18,081 nucleotides of DNA from DYTH01 sp964552725 (GTDB lineage: Bacteria > Desulfobacterota > Syntrophia > Syntrophales > UBA5619). Positions within the stretch are counted from its first letter, which is position 1; every line of letters begins with the position of its first letter. Below are positions 1 to 7,770 of the stretch, piece after piece. The stretch spans positions 1 to 18,081 of the forward strand of contig CAZKHU010000061.1 of assembly GCA_964552725.1 (NCBI GenBank). Reading direction: 5' to 3'. Below the pieces are notes generated by a model. That model did no database searches, was not told the origin of the DNA, and saw only the letters and a list, made by a program, of their open reading frames with translations. Position numbers and translations under genes: made by a program.

Positions 1-81
1 ATGCATATTTTTTACCAAAACCTGACGAAAATGGTACACAAAAACTTAACCGACTATGCAAAATCCTAACCGGACACCGCT

Positions 82-103
82 GTATAATTATAGAAGTTTA
101 TAC
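82..103 (+). promoter_or_regulatory. Candidate promoter/operator upstream of the response regulator gene
   Basis: An exact TATAAT hexamer (83-88) lies inside an inverted repeat with arms GTATAA (82-87) and TTATAC (98-103), separated by 10 bases. No convincing -35 box sits 16-18 bases upstream, so any sigma-70 promoter here would be weak or activator-dependent. The repeat could be an operator for autoregulation. No sigma-54 -24/-12 element is visible before this gene. The rest of 1-257 is AT-rich and holds no other gene I can support. Confidence 0.35.
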
Positions 104-257
104 GTATTTTTCGGGCAAATCTTGATTTTTTAAGGATTTGTCTGATTTGACTAATAAGATTTATTGCTATATGGAAAGAGTCAGTTTCCTTACTCGGCGG
201 AAATTATATTCGGCAGTTATACTACTTAACCACCAGACAATTTTTAAGGATTCCGGT

Positions 258-1733
258 ATGGAAGCAACGGGGGAAAATCATAACCGCTCCAACATCCTGG
301 TTGTTGATGATGAGGAAGTAATCAGGGAGGGAATGCGCCGCATTCTGGAAGCGGAAGGATATCAGGTGCAAACGGCGGCGAGCGGGCAGGCGGCCGGAGA
401 AAAAATACAGGCCGAGGATTTCGATGTGGTCATAACGGATCTGAAGATGCCCGGGATGGACGGCATAGAGGTGCTAAAGACCATAAAAATCCTCCAGCCG
501 GGTGTTCCGGTCATGATCATCACCGGCTACTCAACCGTTGACTCCGCCGTAGAGGCGATGAAACAGGGCGCTTTCGATTATATCGCAAAGCCGTTTACTT
601 CGGAGCTGATTATCGGCAAGGTGAAAAAGGCCATTGACTGCAAAGTTTCCACCAGGGGAAATAGCAGCGGGCAGATGGAAATATTCCCCGATGATGGCTT
701 TGATGATTTTGTCGGCAACAGCGCCGCGATGCGGAAAATCTATCGGCGGATTACGCAGGTTGCGCCCACCGACAGCACGGTGCTGATTGCCGGCGAAAGC
801 GGGACGGGCAAGGAGCTTGTGGCGCGCGCCATTCACAAGAACAGCCCGCGCCGGGATAATCCTTTCGTAACGGTAGATTGCACCAACCTTCCGGAAACAT
901 TACTGCAAAGTGAACTTTTCGGCCATGTCCGGGGGGCGTTTACCGGCGCCGTCAATAACAAGATGGGACTTTTTCAAGCCGCTGACGGCGGCACCCTTTT
1001 CCTTGATGAGATTTCTAATATAGGCCTTGCGACCCAGTCGAAGCTGCTGAGGGTCTTGCAGGAAAGAGTCGTGACTCCGATCGGCGATATCCGTCCTGTT
1101 CCGATAGATATTCGCCTTGTGGTGGCCACCAATGTAAGCCTGCCGGCCATGTTGACGGCCGGTTCTTTCCGGGAAGATCTTTTTTTCCGCATCAACGTTA
1201 TCCCGATCAATCTCCCGCCGCTGCGGATGCGGAAGAACGACCTGCCGTTGCTGGTTTCACACTTTTTGCAGAAGTTTTCCGGGATATTCGGTAAACCGGT
1301 GCGAGGTCTGGCGCATGAGGCGATGGCGGTGCTGGAAGCGTACGAATTTCCTGGCAATGTCCGCGAACTGGAAAATATTATCGAACGGGCGGTAGTCCTC
1401 TGCGAGGGCGACGTGATAACGAAGGCCGGTCTGGAGATGCGGATTGAGGAAGAGGCGCTGTCTCAGGGTTCTGACGAAACGCCGCTGAGTCTTGAGGAAT
1501 TGAAGGAGGCAAAAAAGAGGATTCGGGAGCGGGCGGTGGAACCGATTGAACGGGTGTTTGTTATCAATGCCTTGAAAAAAAACAACTGGAACGTCTCGCG
1601 GGCTGCGGAACATACGGGGATGCTCCGCCCCAATTTTCAGGCTTTGCTCAAAAAGCTGGGGATATCGCTCCGGGAAGAACAGCAGCGCGATGAGCCATCC
1701 GGAAAAATAACGAACGGGCGGTTCCCTGGCTGA
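258..1733 (+). CDS. Sigma-54-dependent NtrC-family response regulator
   Basis: This is a 491-residue transcription activator with three domains. The N-terminal receiver has the acidic pair DD at 17-18, the phosphoacceptor Asp61 in TDLKMPGMDG and Lys111 in the KPF motif. The central AAA+ sigma-54 interaction domain has Walker A GESGTGKE (179-186), the sigma-54-contacting GAFTGA loop (226-231), Walker B GGTLFLDE (244-251) and the arginine-finger region FREDLFFR (304-311). A Fis-type helix-turn-helix ends the protein (about 437-470). The frame is open upstream to a TTG at 138, but I chose the ATG at 258 because AAGGA lies 7 bases before it and the receiver begins about 12 residues later. Residues encoded before 258 resemble no part of the family. 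It converges on the formate dehydrogenase operon, whose promoter is sigma-54 type, and a histidine kinase lies on the far side of that operon. Control of fdh is therefore likely but inferred. Confidence 0.93.
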   Translation: MEATGENHNRSNILVVDDEEVIREGMRRILEAEGYQVQTAASGQAAGEKIQAEDFDVVITDLKMPGMDGIEVLKTIKILQPGVPVMIITGYSTVDSAVEAMKQGAFDYIAKPFTSELIIGKVKKAIDCKVSTRGNSSGQMEIFPDDGFDDFVGNSAAMRKIYRRITQVAPTDSTVLIAGESGTGKELVARAIHKNSPRRDNPFVTVDCTNLPETLLQSELFGHVRGAFTGAVNNKMGLFQAADGGTLFLDEISNIGLATQSKLLRVLQERVVTPIGDIRPVPIDIRLVVATNVSLPAMLTAGSFREDLFFRINVIPINLPPLRMRKNDLPLLVSHFLQKFSGIFGKPVRGLAHEAMAVLEAYEFPGNVRELENIIERAVVLCEGDVITKAGLEMRIEEEALSQGSDETPLSLEELKEAKKRIRERAVEPIERVFVINALKKNNWNVSRAAEHTGMLRPNFQALLKKLGISLREEQQRDEPSGKITNGRFPG

Positions 1734-1745
1734 AGAGACCGCCCG
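1715..1745. terminator. Bidirectional terminator hairpin between convergent genes
   Basis: Arms CGGGCGGT (1715-1722) and ACCGCCCG (1738-1745) form a perfect 8-bp stem. It overlaps the last codons of the response regulator and precedes the end of fdhB on the other strand. The minus-strand transcript has a T-rich stretch after the stem (about 1702-1714); the plus-strand tail is short. Confidence 0.55.
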
Positions 1746-1766
1746 CTTTACCCCCGCCGGGAAAGA

Positions 1767-2555
1767 TTATTCCGCTGATTTTAACTGCTTGTTGCCGGCA
1801 AGCTCCTGTCGGCGTCTGACTATCGAAACCGCCGCGATTGATATTATTCCCAGGCCTGCCTCCCATTTACCGAGCGGTTTTCGCAGCTCCTGCCAGTTAA
1901 TGTCCGAAAATGCGACCTTCGGGTTTGCCGGCAGACTGTTGTAAAACTCCGCCTTCTTTTCGAGAACATAGATCACGTGAGTTCCGCCCAAGATTTTATC
2001 CCCGTAAACGGAGGCGTCTTTCCCCAATTCCTGCACCCGCGTGTAGGCATATTTGAGCATTTCCTCCTGCTCGCCGAACTTGAGCGCCCCCGTCGGGCAG
2101 GCCTTGACGCAGGCGGGAAGCAGATTGTTCTCAACCCGTTCCGCGCAAAAATCGCACTTGAAGACCTTGCTCAACTCTTCAGAATAACGAGGTTTTCCCG
2201 CAGGACAGGCCGCGACGCAGGATTGACACCCGACGCACTTGTCGTTATCCGTTCCGACGCCGCCGGAGGGCAGGCGAAATCTGGCGCCTGCCGCGCAGAC
2301 GTTTATGCAGGCGGCATTGGTGCAGTGCAGGCACCCGTCTTTCCAGAACAGCCATTGCACCCCGCCGTCTTTCTGCGCCACCTCCCGGAAACGGACCAGC
2401 GTCCAGGTATTGGCCTGAAGATCAGGCGGATTCTGATAGGTGCCGGAACTGATCGTCTGGGAGCCCGACAGTTGATTCCATTGTTTGCAGGCAACCTGAC
2501 AACTGCGGCAGCCGATGCATTTCTCTACATCTACCACTATCGCCTTTCCCGCCAT
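1767..2555 (-). CDS. fdhB: Formate dehydrogenase iron-sulfur (beta) subunit
   Basis: This 262-residue ferredoxin-like subunit should carry electrons from the catalytic subunit to the membrane. Four cysteine groups for four [4Fe-4S] clusters are visible: CIGCRSCQVAC near the N-terminus, CTNAACINVC, CVGCQSCVAACP, and CDFCAERV followed by CVKACP. This is the FdnH/FdoH/HybA pattern. A short hydrophobic stretch near residues 232-246 (GLGIISIAAVSIV), followed by arginines, resembles the single C-terminal anchor of FdnH, but the protein is shorter than FdnH (about 290). It has no signal peptide, so it probably crosses the membrane with the Tat-exported FdhA. The start codon lies one base after the fdhA stop codon, with a G-rich ribosome site inside fdhA, so the two should be co-translated. 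No cytochrome b gamma subunit gene follows. Confidence 0.93.
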   Translation of the reverse strand: MAGKAIVVDVEKCIGCRSCQVACKQWNQLSGSQTISSGTYQNPPDLQANTWTLVRFREVAQKDGGVQWLFWKDGCLHCTNAACINVCAAGARFRLPSGGVGTDNDKCVGCQSCVAACPAGKPRYSEELSKVFKCDFCAERVENNLLPACVKACPTGALKFGEQEEMLKYAYTRVQELGKDASVYGDKILGGTHVIYVLEKKAEFYNSLPANPKVAFSDINWQELRKPLGKWEAGLGIISIAAVSIVRRRQELAGNKQLKSAE

Positions 2556-2556
2556 T

Positions 2557-5500
2557 TTAAGACACCCCCTTTCTGAAGATGTTGACCATAAAGGCCTTGC
2601 TTTCCGGGATCATTGTGTTTGCGTCGCCGACATACGGCGTCAGGCGGTTGGCCGAATTCCCAAAGGTGAACACCTCCGGCTTCTTTTCTTTGCTGCTGTA
2701 AGCTCTTGCCTGTGTAGTTACCCATCCGAAATGCCAGGGGAGCGCCACTTCATGGACGATCTTCCCGTCAACGACAAACGGTTTCAATCTCGACGTGACC
2801 ATCGCCATCCCTTCCGCGTGACCGCGTGGGGAGATGAGCAGGACAATATCCCCGTTTTTGATCCCCTTTTCCGCGGCAAGTTCATTGCTGATTTCAATAA
2901 ACAGGGAGGGCTGCATCTCCACGAGCCACGGCTGCCATCTTGTCAGGACTCCCGATTGCCAGTGCTCGCTGACCCGGATGGTGGTGCAGACGATCGGGAA
3001 GACGGGGTCGGCGTTTCTGGCCACATCCATTGACGTCCCCACCCCCGGTTTGTCCCACCGCTTGATGACCGGGTTGACAAGTTGCGGGGACAGGAGGTTT
3101 TTCGCCAGAGGGCCCTCCAATGGTTCATAATGTTCCGGGAAGGGCCCATCGGCCAACCCGGGGCCGAAGAGGCTTGCCACCCCATCCGGTTTCATGATGA
3201 AAGGCGGTCTTCCCGAACCGGGGTTGCCGACGCCGTCGGGGACGTCCCCTACCCACTTGCTTCCATCCCACTTGATCACGGCGCGTTTGCCGTCCCAGGG
3301 GAGGCCCTTGCTGTTGACGGACGCCCCGTTGTAGATGATCCTGCGGTTTACCGGCCAACTCCAGCCCCATCCGGAATAAAGCCCGATTCCGGATGGGTCT
3401 TTTGTCCCCCGGCGGGCCGCCATATTGCCATTTTCGGCGTATGAATTACAGTAGAGCCAGTTCCCTGACGACGTCGAGCCGTCATCCTGGAGGAAGGCGA
3501 AGGAGGGAACCGGATCTCCCTTTTTGAAGGCCCTCTTGCTGACCGGATCCACCTTGTCGGTGAGGAAACGGCCATTGATTTCCCTGGCCACCTCATGGAT
3601 GTTCACCTCGACGAGCCGGCCGTCGATGATGGAGTCTCCGTAATCCCAGGTAAGTTTTGTAATCGCCTCTTTGAGAGGTCCGCCCTCTTTTTCGTACAAC
3701 TCCTTGATCCGGAAGTAGAGATCAGAGATGATCTCCGCATCCGGCCTGGCCTCCCCCGGGGGCTCGACGGCCTTGTAGCGCCACTGCATCAGCCGGCCGC
3801 TGTTAGTGATGCTCCCCTCCTTTTCGAAGGAAAAGGCGCAGGGCAGCATGAAGACCTCCGTCTTGATTTTTTTCGGGTCCATTCCGGGGGCGCACCAGAA
3901 ATCACCCGTCTCATTGTCGAAGAGATTGACATTCACCATCCAGTCCAAGTTTGCCAGTGCCTTTCTGACCTTGAAATCGTTGGCGCCGCTGACGGCCGGG
4001 TTCATTCCCCAGGCAAAAAAGCCGCTGAACTTCCCCTTGTACATCTGGTCGAAGAGGGTGAGCCACGAGTAGTTGCCGCCTTCGTCCAGTTTAGGCAGGT
4101 AGGAGTAGGCCTCATCGAGGGTGGCGTTCGTGCCGTAGAAGGCCCGAAGCAGGCTGGCGGTGTACTTGGGGTAGTTTTTCCACCAGTTGAGACTGTTTGG
4201 CTCGTGGGTCTTTGGCGTTCGCTTCTCGTTATAAACGGCGAGAGTTGTGTCTGAGGCAAGGGGAACCCCCAGATAGCCCGGCAGGATGTGGAAGAGAAGC
4301 CCGTAATCGGTAGAGCCCTGGACGTTGGCTTCGCCGCGCAGCGCCTGGACGCCGCCGCCGGCGATGCCCATGTTGCCGAGCAGCAATTGGATGATGGACA
4401 TGGCGCGGATGTTCTGCGTGCCGACCGTGTGCTGCGTCCATCCCATCGCGTAGAGGATGTTTCCCGCCTTGTCGGGCCGGCCGGTTTTTGTGTACTCCCG
4501 ATAAACCTCAAGCAACTTTTCGCGGGGCGTTCCCGTGATGGCGGACACCAACTCGGGGGTGTAGCGGGAGTAATGCTTCCTCAACAACTGGAAGACGCAA
4601 TTGGGGTCTTTCAGGGTCCCGTCCTTTTTAATCTTGCCCTCGGCATCGGTCTGGTAGGACCAGGTGGCCTTGTTGTACTTCGCCTCCGTCAATCCGGAAA
4701 AGACGCCGTTGTTTTCACCGGGCAGCTTGAAGTCTGGATTTACAAGGAAAGAGGCGTTGGTGTAATCTTTGACGTATTCCTCCTGGAGCAGATTTTTATC
4801 GAGGATATACTTGATCATCCCGCCGAGAAAGGCGATATCGGTGCCGGACCTCAGGGGTGCGTAGATATGCGCTTTTGCTGCCGATTGGGTGAATCTCGGA
4901 TCGACGCAGATAAGCTTTGCCCCCCGCTCCACGGCCTTGGTTATCCATTTGAAGGATATGGGGTGATTGGAGGCAGGGTTGCTGCCCATAATCAGAATGC
5001 AATCACTGTTTTGAAAATCTATCCAGTGATTCGTCATCGCGCCTCGACCAAACGACTCTGCCAGAGCCGCTACGGTGGCGCTGTGTCAAATACGGGCCTG
5101 GTGCTCAATATAGACCAGACCCAACCCCCGCAAAAATTTCTGATAAAGATAACATTCCTCATTGTCCAGGGCGGCGCTTCCGACCGAGGCGATTCCTTCG
5201 GTGCGGTTGACCTCTTGACCGTGCTCGTTGATCAATCGGAAGCTCTCATCCCGACTTTTTTTGACGTTTCCGGCGATTTTATCCAACGCCCATTCCCAGG
5301 AAACCTCTTTCCACTGGCTTTCATAGGGGGCGCGATACCGGGGCGTCTGGAGGCGGTTTAAGTTGGCCGAACTTACCTGATAGAGGGAGCTGCCCTTGCT
5401 GCATAGGGCTCCGGCATTGATGGGGCTGTCCGGATCCCCTTCCACGTTAAGCACCTTGCCGTAACTGGTGGTGGAGACGACGATGCCGCATCCCACGCCG

Positions 5501-5649
5501 CAGTAGGGGCAGACCGTGGTGGTTTTTCTTGCGTACTTGATTTTCAGCGTCTTTGCATGGGCGGCTATCGGATTTACGCTGATGCCGATGCCGCCCGCGG
5601 CTAGTACCGTTCCGGATATTTTCAGAAAAACCCTGCGAGTAACGCGCAT
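2557..5649 (-). CDS. fdhA: Selenocysteine formate dehydrogenase, catalytic alpha subunit, Tat-exported
   Basis: This 1030-residue molybdopterin enzyme of the FDH-N/FDH-O (FdnG-like) type oxidises formate to CO2. It is read straight through an in-frame UGA at 5086-5088 (codon 188). The sequence before the UGA ends in IEHQARI and after it continues HSATVAALAESFGRGAMTNHW, which is the family's active-site context in which selenocysteine ligates Mo/W and is followed by the conserved His. The N-terminus has a twin-arginine signal (TRRVFLK, Arg5-Arg6) and then a hydrophobic stretch, so the enzyme acts in the periplasm. Cys47, 50, 54 and 83 hold a [4Fe-4S] cluster (CPYCGVGC...C). Two ATGs are possible; the one at 5649 sits 8 bases from a perfect AAGGAGG, whereas the one at 5655 is only 2 bases away. 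Conventional gene calling splits this gene into two ORFs. It is transcribed from a sigma-54 promoter and followed directly by fdhB. Confidence 0.95.
5051..5071 (-). promoter_or_regulatory. Putative bacterial SECIS hairpin of fdhA
   Basis: Counting the U of the UGA as 1, bases 18-38 form a 9-bp stem (arms AGCGGCUCU and AGAGUCGUU, with three G-U pairs) closed by a three-base loop GGC. Bacterial SECIS elements lie directly 3' of the UGA inside the coding sequence and bind SelB. Position and size fit. The loop is not the E. coli fdhF loop, so SelB recognition is inferred. Confidence 0.55.
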
Positions 5650-5657
5650 AATCATAA

Positions 5658-5664
5658 CCTCCTT
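5658..5664 (-). promoter_or_regulatory. Ribosome binding site that sets the fdhA start
   Basis: AAGGAGG on the minus strand lies 8 bases from the ATG at 5647-5649 but only 2 bases from the ATG at 5653-5655. This favours the downstream start. Confidence 0.8.
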
Positions 5665-5746
5665 ATCAGGTTGAAATTGAAAAGGTCGCCATTTTTCCCA
5701 ATGACCAATAACGCGACCAACCGCTTCAGATTTCGCCCACTTTTAG

Positions 5747-5762
5747 AGCAAGAGTGATGCCA
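5747..5762 (-). promoter_or_regulatory. Sigma-54 (-24/-12) promoter of the fdhAB operon
   Basis: On the minus strand this reads TGGCATCACTCTTGCT. It matches the RpoN consensus (TGGCACR-N4-TTGCW) in both invariant doublets and in spacing, differing only at two less conserved positions. Transcription would start near 5736, leaving a leader of roughly 85 bases. A sigma-54 promoter needs an AAA+ activator, and one is encoded at 258-1733. Confidence 0.85.
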
Positions 5763-6047
5763 TTTAAATTATTTTGCGAGGATGTCGTCTTAATGCTTGT
5801 TTTTATTACTTTATTATATAAGCACGGGAGGGGGTAAATCCCGGCATTGTACAATAATCTCATACAACTATTTACCAGTGGTGAATCAGGGATCGGATAC
5901 TTTTGCGGTAACTTGTTGATAATTGATGAATATTAATTAGTGAGATGGTGTATAAGAAAAAAATACATCCAGCGGAACAGCGGCATGCTTCGCTGACGGA
6001 TTTGCCCATGATCGGGAGGGGAAGTTTACCGGAACGCGAAAACTACC
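5763..6047. promoter_or_regulatory. Upstream control region of fdhAB with candidate enhancer sites
   Basis: This non-coding AT-rich stretch separates the kinase gene from the fdh promoter. Three dyads stand out: TTGTA (5847-5851) with TACAA (5863-5867), about 85-105 bases upstream of the -24 element; a near-perfect 15-base palindrome at 5871-5885 (TTTACCAGTGGTGAA); and TGTAT (5949-5953) with ATACA (5963-5967). NtrC-type activators usually bind dyads 80-200 bases upstream of the promoter, so these are plausible activator sites, but none is proven. No ORF or RNA gene was recognised here. Confidence 0.4.
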
Positions 6048-7640
6048 TCAAAAAGCCGGATTGCCGGCGGTCATGGCTTCCGTCCCCTGCGGAAAGATTG
6101 GCAATTTAATGACGAATGTGGTTCCCTTGTCTATCGTGCTCTGCACCTCTATCTTGCCTCCGTGCCGCTCAATGATCCCATAGGAAATGGAAAGACCCAG
6201 GCCAGTGCCCTTTTCCCCCTTCGTTGTGAAGAAGGGATCAAAGATCTTCTCCAGATCGTCTTCGGCAATTCCCGCTCCGGTATCGGTTATTTTCAGGGAG
6301 ACGCATTCATCCTGGTCGGTGTAAGTCCTGATCAGGATGTGGCCGCTATCTTCCATTGACTGGCTTGCATTGAGCAGGATGTTGATGAAAACCTGTTCCA
6401 TCTGATTTTCGTCGAATGGAATCAGCGGCAGATCGGGCTGATAGTCCCTGGCGATCTCGATATTCTGGAAGCTTGCCTGACTGACAACAAGCTCGATTGT
6501 CGCATCCATAACGCTGTTGAGGGAAGATGGTTTCTTCCGCGGTATTGATTCGCGGGAAAAACTGAGCAAGCTCCTTACGATCTTCGCGCAGCGCTGCGAT
6601 TCTTTCAAGATCACATTCAGATCGTTTTGGGCCGAAGCATTCAGGCAGGGATTGCGAATTGCCAAATCGGCGTACATCAGGATCCCTGTCAAAGGATTAT
6701 TGATCTCATGGGTAATTCCGGCCACCAGCCTGCCCAGCGACACCAATTTTTCGGAACGGACCAAGCGGGCCTGCATTTGCTTAATTTCATTTGTTCTTTC
6801 AGCAACCTTCGCCTCGAGATTTTTTCCCCATTCCTCCAGTTCTCTCCGGGCGGTCTTGAGATTTGCCGTCATCTTGTTGAAGGCGTCGGAAAGCTCCCCC
6901 ACCTCATCGCGTGAGCTATTTTCAACTACGGCATCCAGGTTTCCTACTGCTATCTTTTTTGTCTGCATCAACAGATTCTTCAGCGGCCGATTGACAAGTC
7001 GATTGGTAAAAAAGACGATGGCCAGCAAGATGGATAAAAGGATGATAACGGTTATGACAATAATTTTATTGCGATAATATCTGATTAATGCGTGCATGTT
7101 TTCCAGGGAGACGACGATATCCAGGACGCCGAGGATTTCATGCCGGGGAGGATGGAAGTGGCAGGAAGAGACGTAACAGCTTTTTTCGTTGTAGATGGCC
7201 TTGGCCATGCCTAAAACCTGTCTTCCCTGCCCGTCGAAAAAAATCCGGCTCCTGTTCATCGTGGATGCATGAACCTTCGGTTCTCCCAGCGTGTGGCACA
7301 TATTGCATCCGGCCTCCTTTTTATCAAGGCGCCTGCCGAGTTCCTCCTTTTTGGTCGAGAAGCTGATGTGACCGCTTTTGTTGATCATTCTGATCTGATC
7401 TACCCCCTCCAGGGTGCCGACCTCCTGAATCATCTCATAAACCCTGTTTCTGTTATCCTCGAGCATTTCATAATGGGTTGATTTGATGATTGTTTCGCTC
7501 AATTTGTCGGCATCGGAGATCGCCGCCTTGAGAAGCATGTCTTGCAGGTTGGCAATATTGATGTAGGCAAAGAAGACCATAAAGACAAGCAGGATAAGGC
7601 TTGTGATGATGGCCAGTTTGGAAATAAGACTGATGCGCAT
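6048..7640 (-). CDS. Membrane histidine kinase with a c-type heme-motif sensor domain
   Basis: This is a 530-residue sensor kinase. A first membrane helix spans about residues 8-28 and a second about 192-212, enclosing a domain of about 160 residues outside the cytoplasm. That domain contains CNMCH (112-116), a classical CxxCH heme attachment site, and CYVSSCH (155-161), a CX4CH variant. A HAMP-like linker (about 213-265), a coiled coil, a HisKA domain with phospho-acceptor His311 (GITHEINNPLTG) and a HATPase domain follow. The HATPase has N box FINILLNA, G1 DTGAGIA (453-459), FDPFFTTK and G2 GTGLGLS (478-484). The likely signal is redox state, oxygen or NO at the heme; this is inferred. It lies upstream of fdhAB in the same orientation, and the NtrC-type regulator is on the other side, so the two probably form a pair. 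GGGAG lies about 8 bases before the ATG. The stop is TGA in ordinary context. Confidence 0.92.
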   Translation of the reverse strand: MRISLISKLAIITSLILLVFMVFFAYINIANLQDMLLKAAISDADKLSETIIKSTHYEMLEDNRNRVYEMIQEVGTLEGVDQIRMINKSGHISFSTKKEELGRRLDKKEAGCNMCHTLGEPKVHASTMNRSRIFFDGQGRQVLGMAKAIYNEKSCYVSSCHFHPPRHEILGVLDIVVSLENMHALIRYYRNKIIVITVIILLSILLAIVFFTNRLVNRPLKNLLMQTKKIAVGNLDAVVENSSRDEVGELSDAFNKMTANLKTARRELEEWGKNLEAKVAERTNEIKQMQARLVRSEKLVSLGRLVAGITHEINNPLTGILMYADLAIRNPCLNASAQNDLNVILKESQRCAKIVRSLLSFSRESIPRKKPSSLNSVMDATIELVVSQASFQNIEIARDYQPDLPLIPFDENQMEQVFINILLNASQSMEDSGHILIRTYTDQDECVSLKITDTGAGIAEDDLEKIFDPFFTTKGEKGTGLGLSISYGIIERHGGKIEVQSTIDKGTTFVIKLPIFPQGTEAMTAGNPAF

Positions 7641-7713
7641 GCGTTATGCTCCCGAAGAATGATGATGCGGGAATGCCCAGCCGGACGAAGCTGAATGTTA
7701 ATAACCTGCTGCA

Positions 7714-7735
7714 ACGGTAAAGATAATTTTACCGT
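7714..7735. repeat. Perfect 8-bp inverted repeat upstream of the sensor kinase
   Basis: ACGGTAAA (7714-7721) and TTTACCGT (7728-7735) are separated by GATAAT. The dyad lies 74-95 bases upstream of the kinase start and overlaps its candidate -10 region, as an operator would. It is too AT-rich and lacks a T-run, so it is unlikely to be a terminator. Confidence 0.5.
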
Positions 7736-7759
7736 AAGTTATCAAGGGGAAATAGTCAA
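7731..7759 (-). promoter_or_regulatory. Candidate sigma-70 promoter of the sensor kinase gene
   Basis: On the minus strand TTGACT (7754-7759) is followed after 17 bases by TACGGT (7731-7736). The -35 is good and the -10 is weak, matching at three positions. The inverted repeat at 7714-7735 covers the -10. Confidence 0.35.
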
Positions 7760-7770
7760 GATCGATTTGA

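Noticed and set aside
138..257. N-terminal extension of the response regulator to TTG 138
   Set aside because: There is no ribosome site suited to TTG 138, and the 40 extra residues have no receiver-domain similarity, whereas ATG 258 has AAGGA at good spacing.
4288..5361. Long plus-strand open frame (357 codons) opposite fdhA
   Set aside because: It is antisense to clearly conserved formate dehydrogenase sequence and its translation shows no domain; it arises from GC-biased third codon positions.
5971..5999. CAGCG/CGCTG hairpin near 5980-6000 as terminator of the kinase gene
   Set aside because: The stem is only 5 bp and the T-run on the minus strand lies more than 10 bases beyond it; too weak to call.
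6048..6050. TGA at the end of the sensor kinase as another selenocysteine codon
   Set aside because: The kinase HATPase domain is complete before it, and nothing after it resembles a protein continuation.
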